Positions 13,681 through 14,013 of a stretch of DNA of 14,013 nucleotides are shown one piece after another. The stretch's first letter is position 1, and each line of letters begins with the position of its first letter. A program made the translations under genes and the position numbers. The DNA is taken from positions 1-14,013 of the forward strand of contig JAURHZ010000032.1 in the NCBI GenBank assembly GCA_030833025.1. The letters run 5' to 3'. This DNA is from Armatimonadota bacterium (GTDB lineage: Bacteria > Armatimonadota > Armatimonadia > Armatimonadales > Armatimonadaceae). The notes beneath the pieces were generated by a model that saw only the letters and a program-made list of their open reading frames with translations, did not search any database and was not told where the DNA came from.

Positions 13681-14013
13681 ATGATGTTCATTACCTGTTT
13701 GTCAATGACGGTAGCCCTCGGCAATTTTGTTGATCAGGATGTTTTAGTCAAGACTTCCATTCTGACACCAACGCAAGTCAAAGCAATGTCGGTCGATAAG
13801 ACCGCAGTAACCAAGGCCGAGCTGGTTGTCATCTTAGCAAAGCTGGTGAGTTATCTAGAAGCGAGCAACAAACAGAAGCGCGGCACATCTGTAAAGGCGC
13901 GTCCTCCGAAATCTGTCCGTGACCTGATCAAATCTGGATACTTGCCATCGGATACGCCACTTGCAAGCAACCCTACGGCGAAAGTATCCCGTGATGAGCT
14001 ATCAGCAGCGTTG
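13681..14013 (+). CDS. Secreted SLH-like domain protein (3' end outside window)
   Basis: Open for 111 codons from ATG 13681 to the right edge. A short hydrophobic start (MMFITCLSMTVALG) may be a signal peptide. Residues 38-111 resemble an S-layer homology repeat. A KTAVTKAELVVILAKLVSYL helix (compare vTRaElaalla) is followed by SVRDLIKSGYLPSD (compare the alaxxGiixG segment) and then KVSRDELSAAL (the start of the next vTRaE-type helix). SLH domains bind pyruvylated wall polymers or outer-membrane-linked partners and anchor surface proteins. It follows mreB by 6 nt. The similarity is partial and the SxDVxxxxW segment is not clear, so the family call is tentative. Confidence 0.6.
   Translation, partial: MMFITCLSMTVALGNFVDQDVLVKTSILTPTQVKAMSVDKTAVTKAELVVILAKLVSYLEASNKQKRGTSVKARPPKSVRDLIKSGYLPSDTPLASNPTAKVSRDELSAAL

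Noticed and set aside
1..14013. Mobile elements, CRISPR arrays, tRNA or rRNA genes
   Set aside because: No transposase, integrase, regularly spaced direct repeats, cloverleaf sequence or rRNA-like stretch was seen on either strand.

Overview
The window looks like ordinary bacterial chromosome of moderate GC (high forties by eye), with no mobile element, phage gene, CRISPR array or RNA gene that I can see. The organism is probably a rod-shaped bacterium with a peptidoglycan wall (MurA, MreB, an NlpC/P60 hydrolase) and surface or secreted proteins. The end of the window begins an SLH-like protein. Several genes lack a Shine-Dalgarno site and instead carry a -10 hexamer about 6-7 nt before the start codon, a leaderless pattern best known from Deinococcus-Thermus and Actinobacteria. 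I cannot place the genome firmly. An Armatimonadota-like or other Terrabacteria lineage is my guess, at low confidence.

Layout. (1) Positions 1-4127, minus strand: a probable operon transcribed right to left. It encodes a rhomboid protease, a degenerate DUF58/vWA protein, two small two-helix membrane proteins, a DUF6941-like protein, and a secreted protein cut by the left edge. That last protein joins a Zn-dependent phospholipase C/P1-nuclease-type domain to an esterase D-type alpha/beta hydrolase. The last five genes overlap by 4-8 bp at each junction, so they are probably translationally coupled. (2) 4151/4199-4642, plus strand: a PilZ-like protein whose tail overlaps the tail of the next operon by 24 bp. 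(3) 4619-7978, minus strand: an SH3-NlpC/P60 peptidoglycan hydrolase, a secreted M48 metalloprotease and an orphan NarL-type sensor histidine kinase, which together suggest envelope maintenance. (4) 8071-8598, minus strand: an unrecognised two-helix membrane protein, divergent from ribH. (5) 8651 to the right edge, plus strand: ribH, a GIDE/MULAN-BAM-like membrane protein, an adenosine kinase-like PfkB kinase, murA, mreB and a truncated SLH-like protein. murA and mreB overlap as ATGA, which couples a peptidoglycan precursor enzyme to the rod-shape cytoskeleton.

The most notable items are the phospholipase/nuclease-esterase fusion, the tightly overlapped membrane-related cluster it belongs to, the recurrent leaderless promoter architecture, and the bacterial GIDE-like protein. 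I found nothing I would call a proven new system. The rhomboid-DUF58-small membrane-DUF6941-hydrolase cluster is the best candidate for one.
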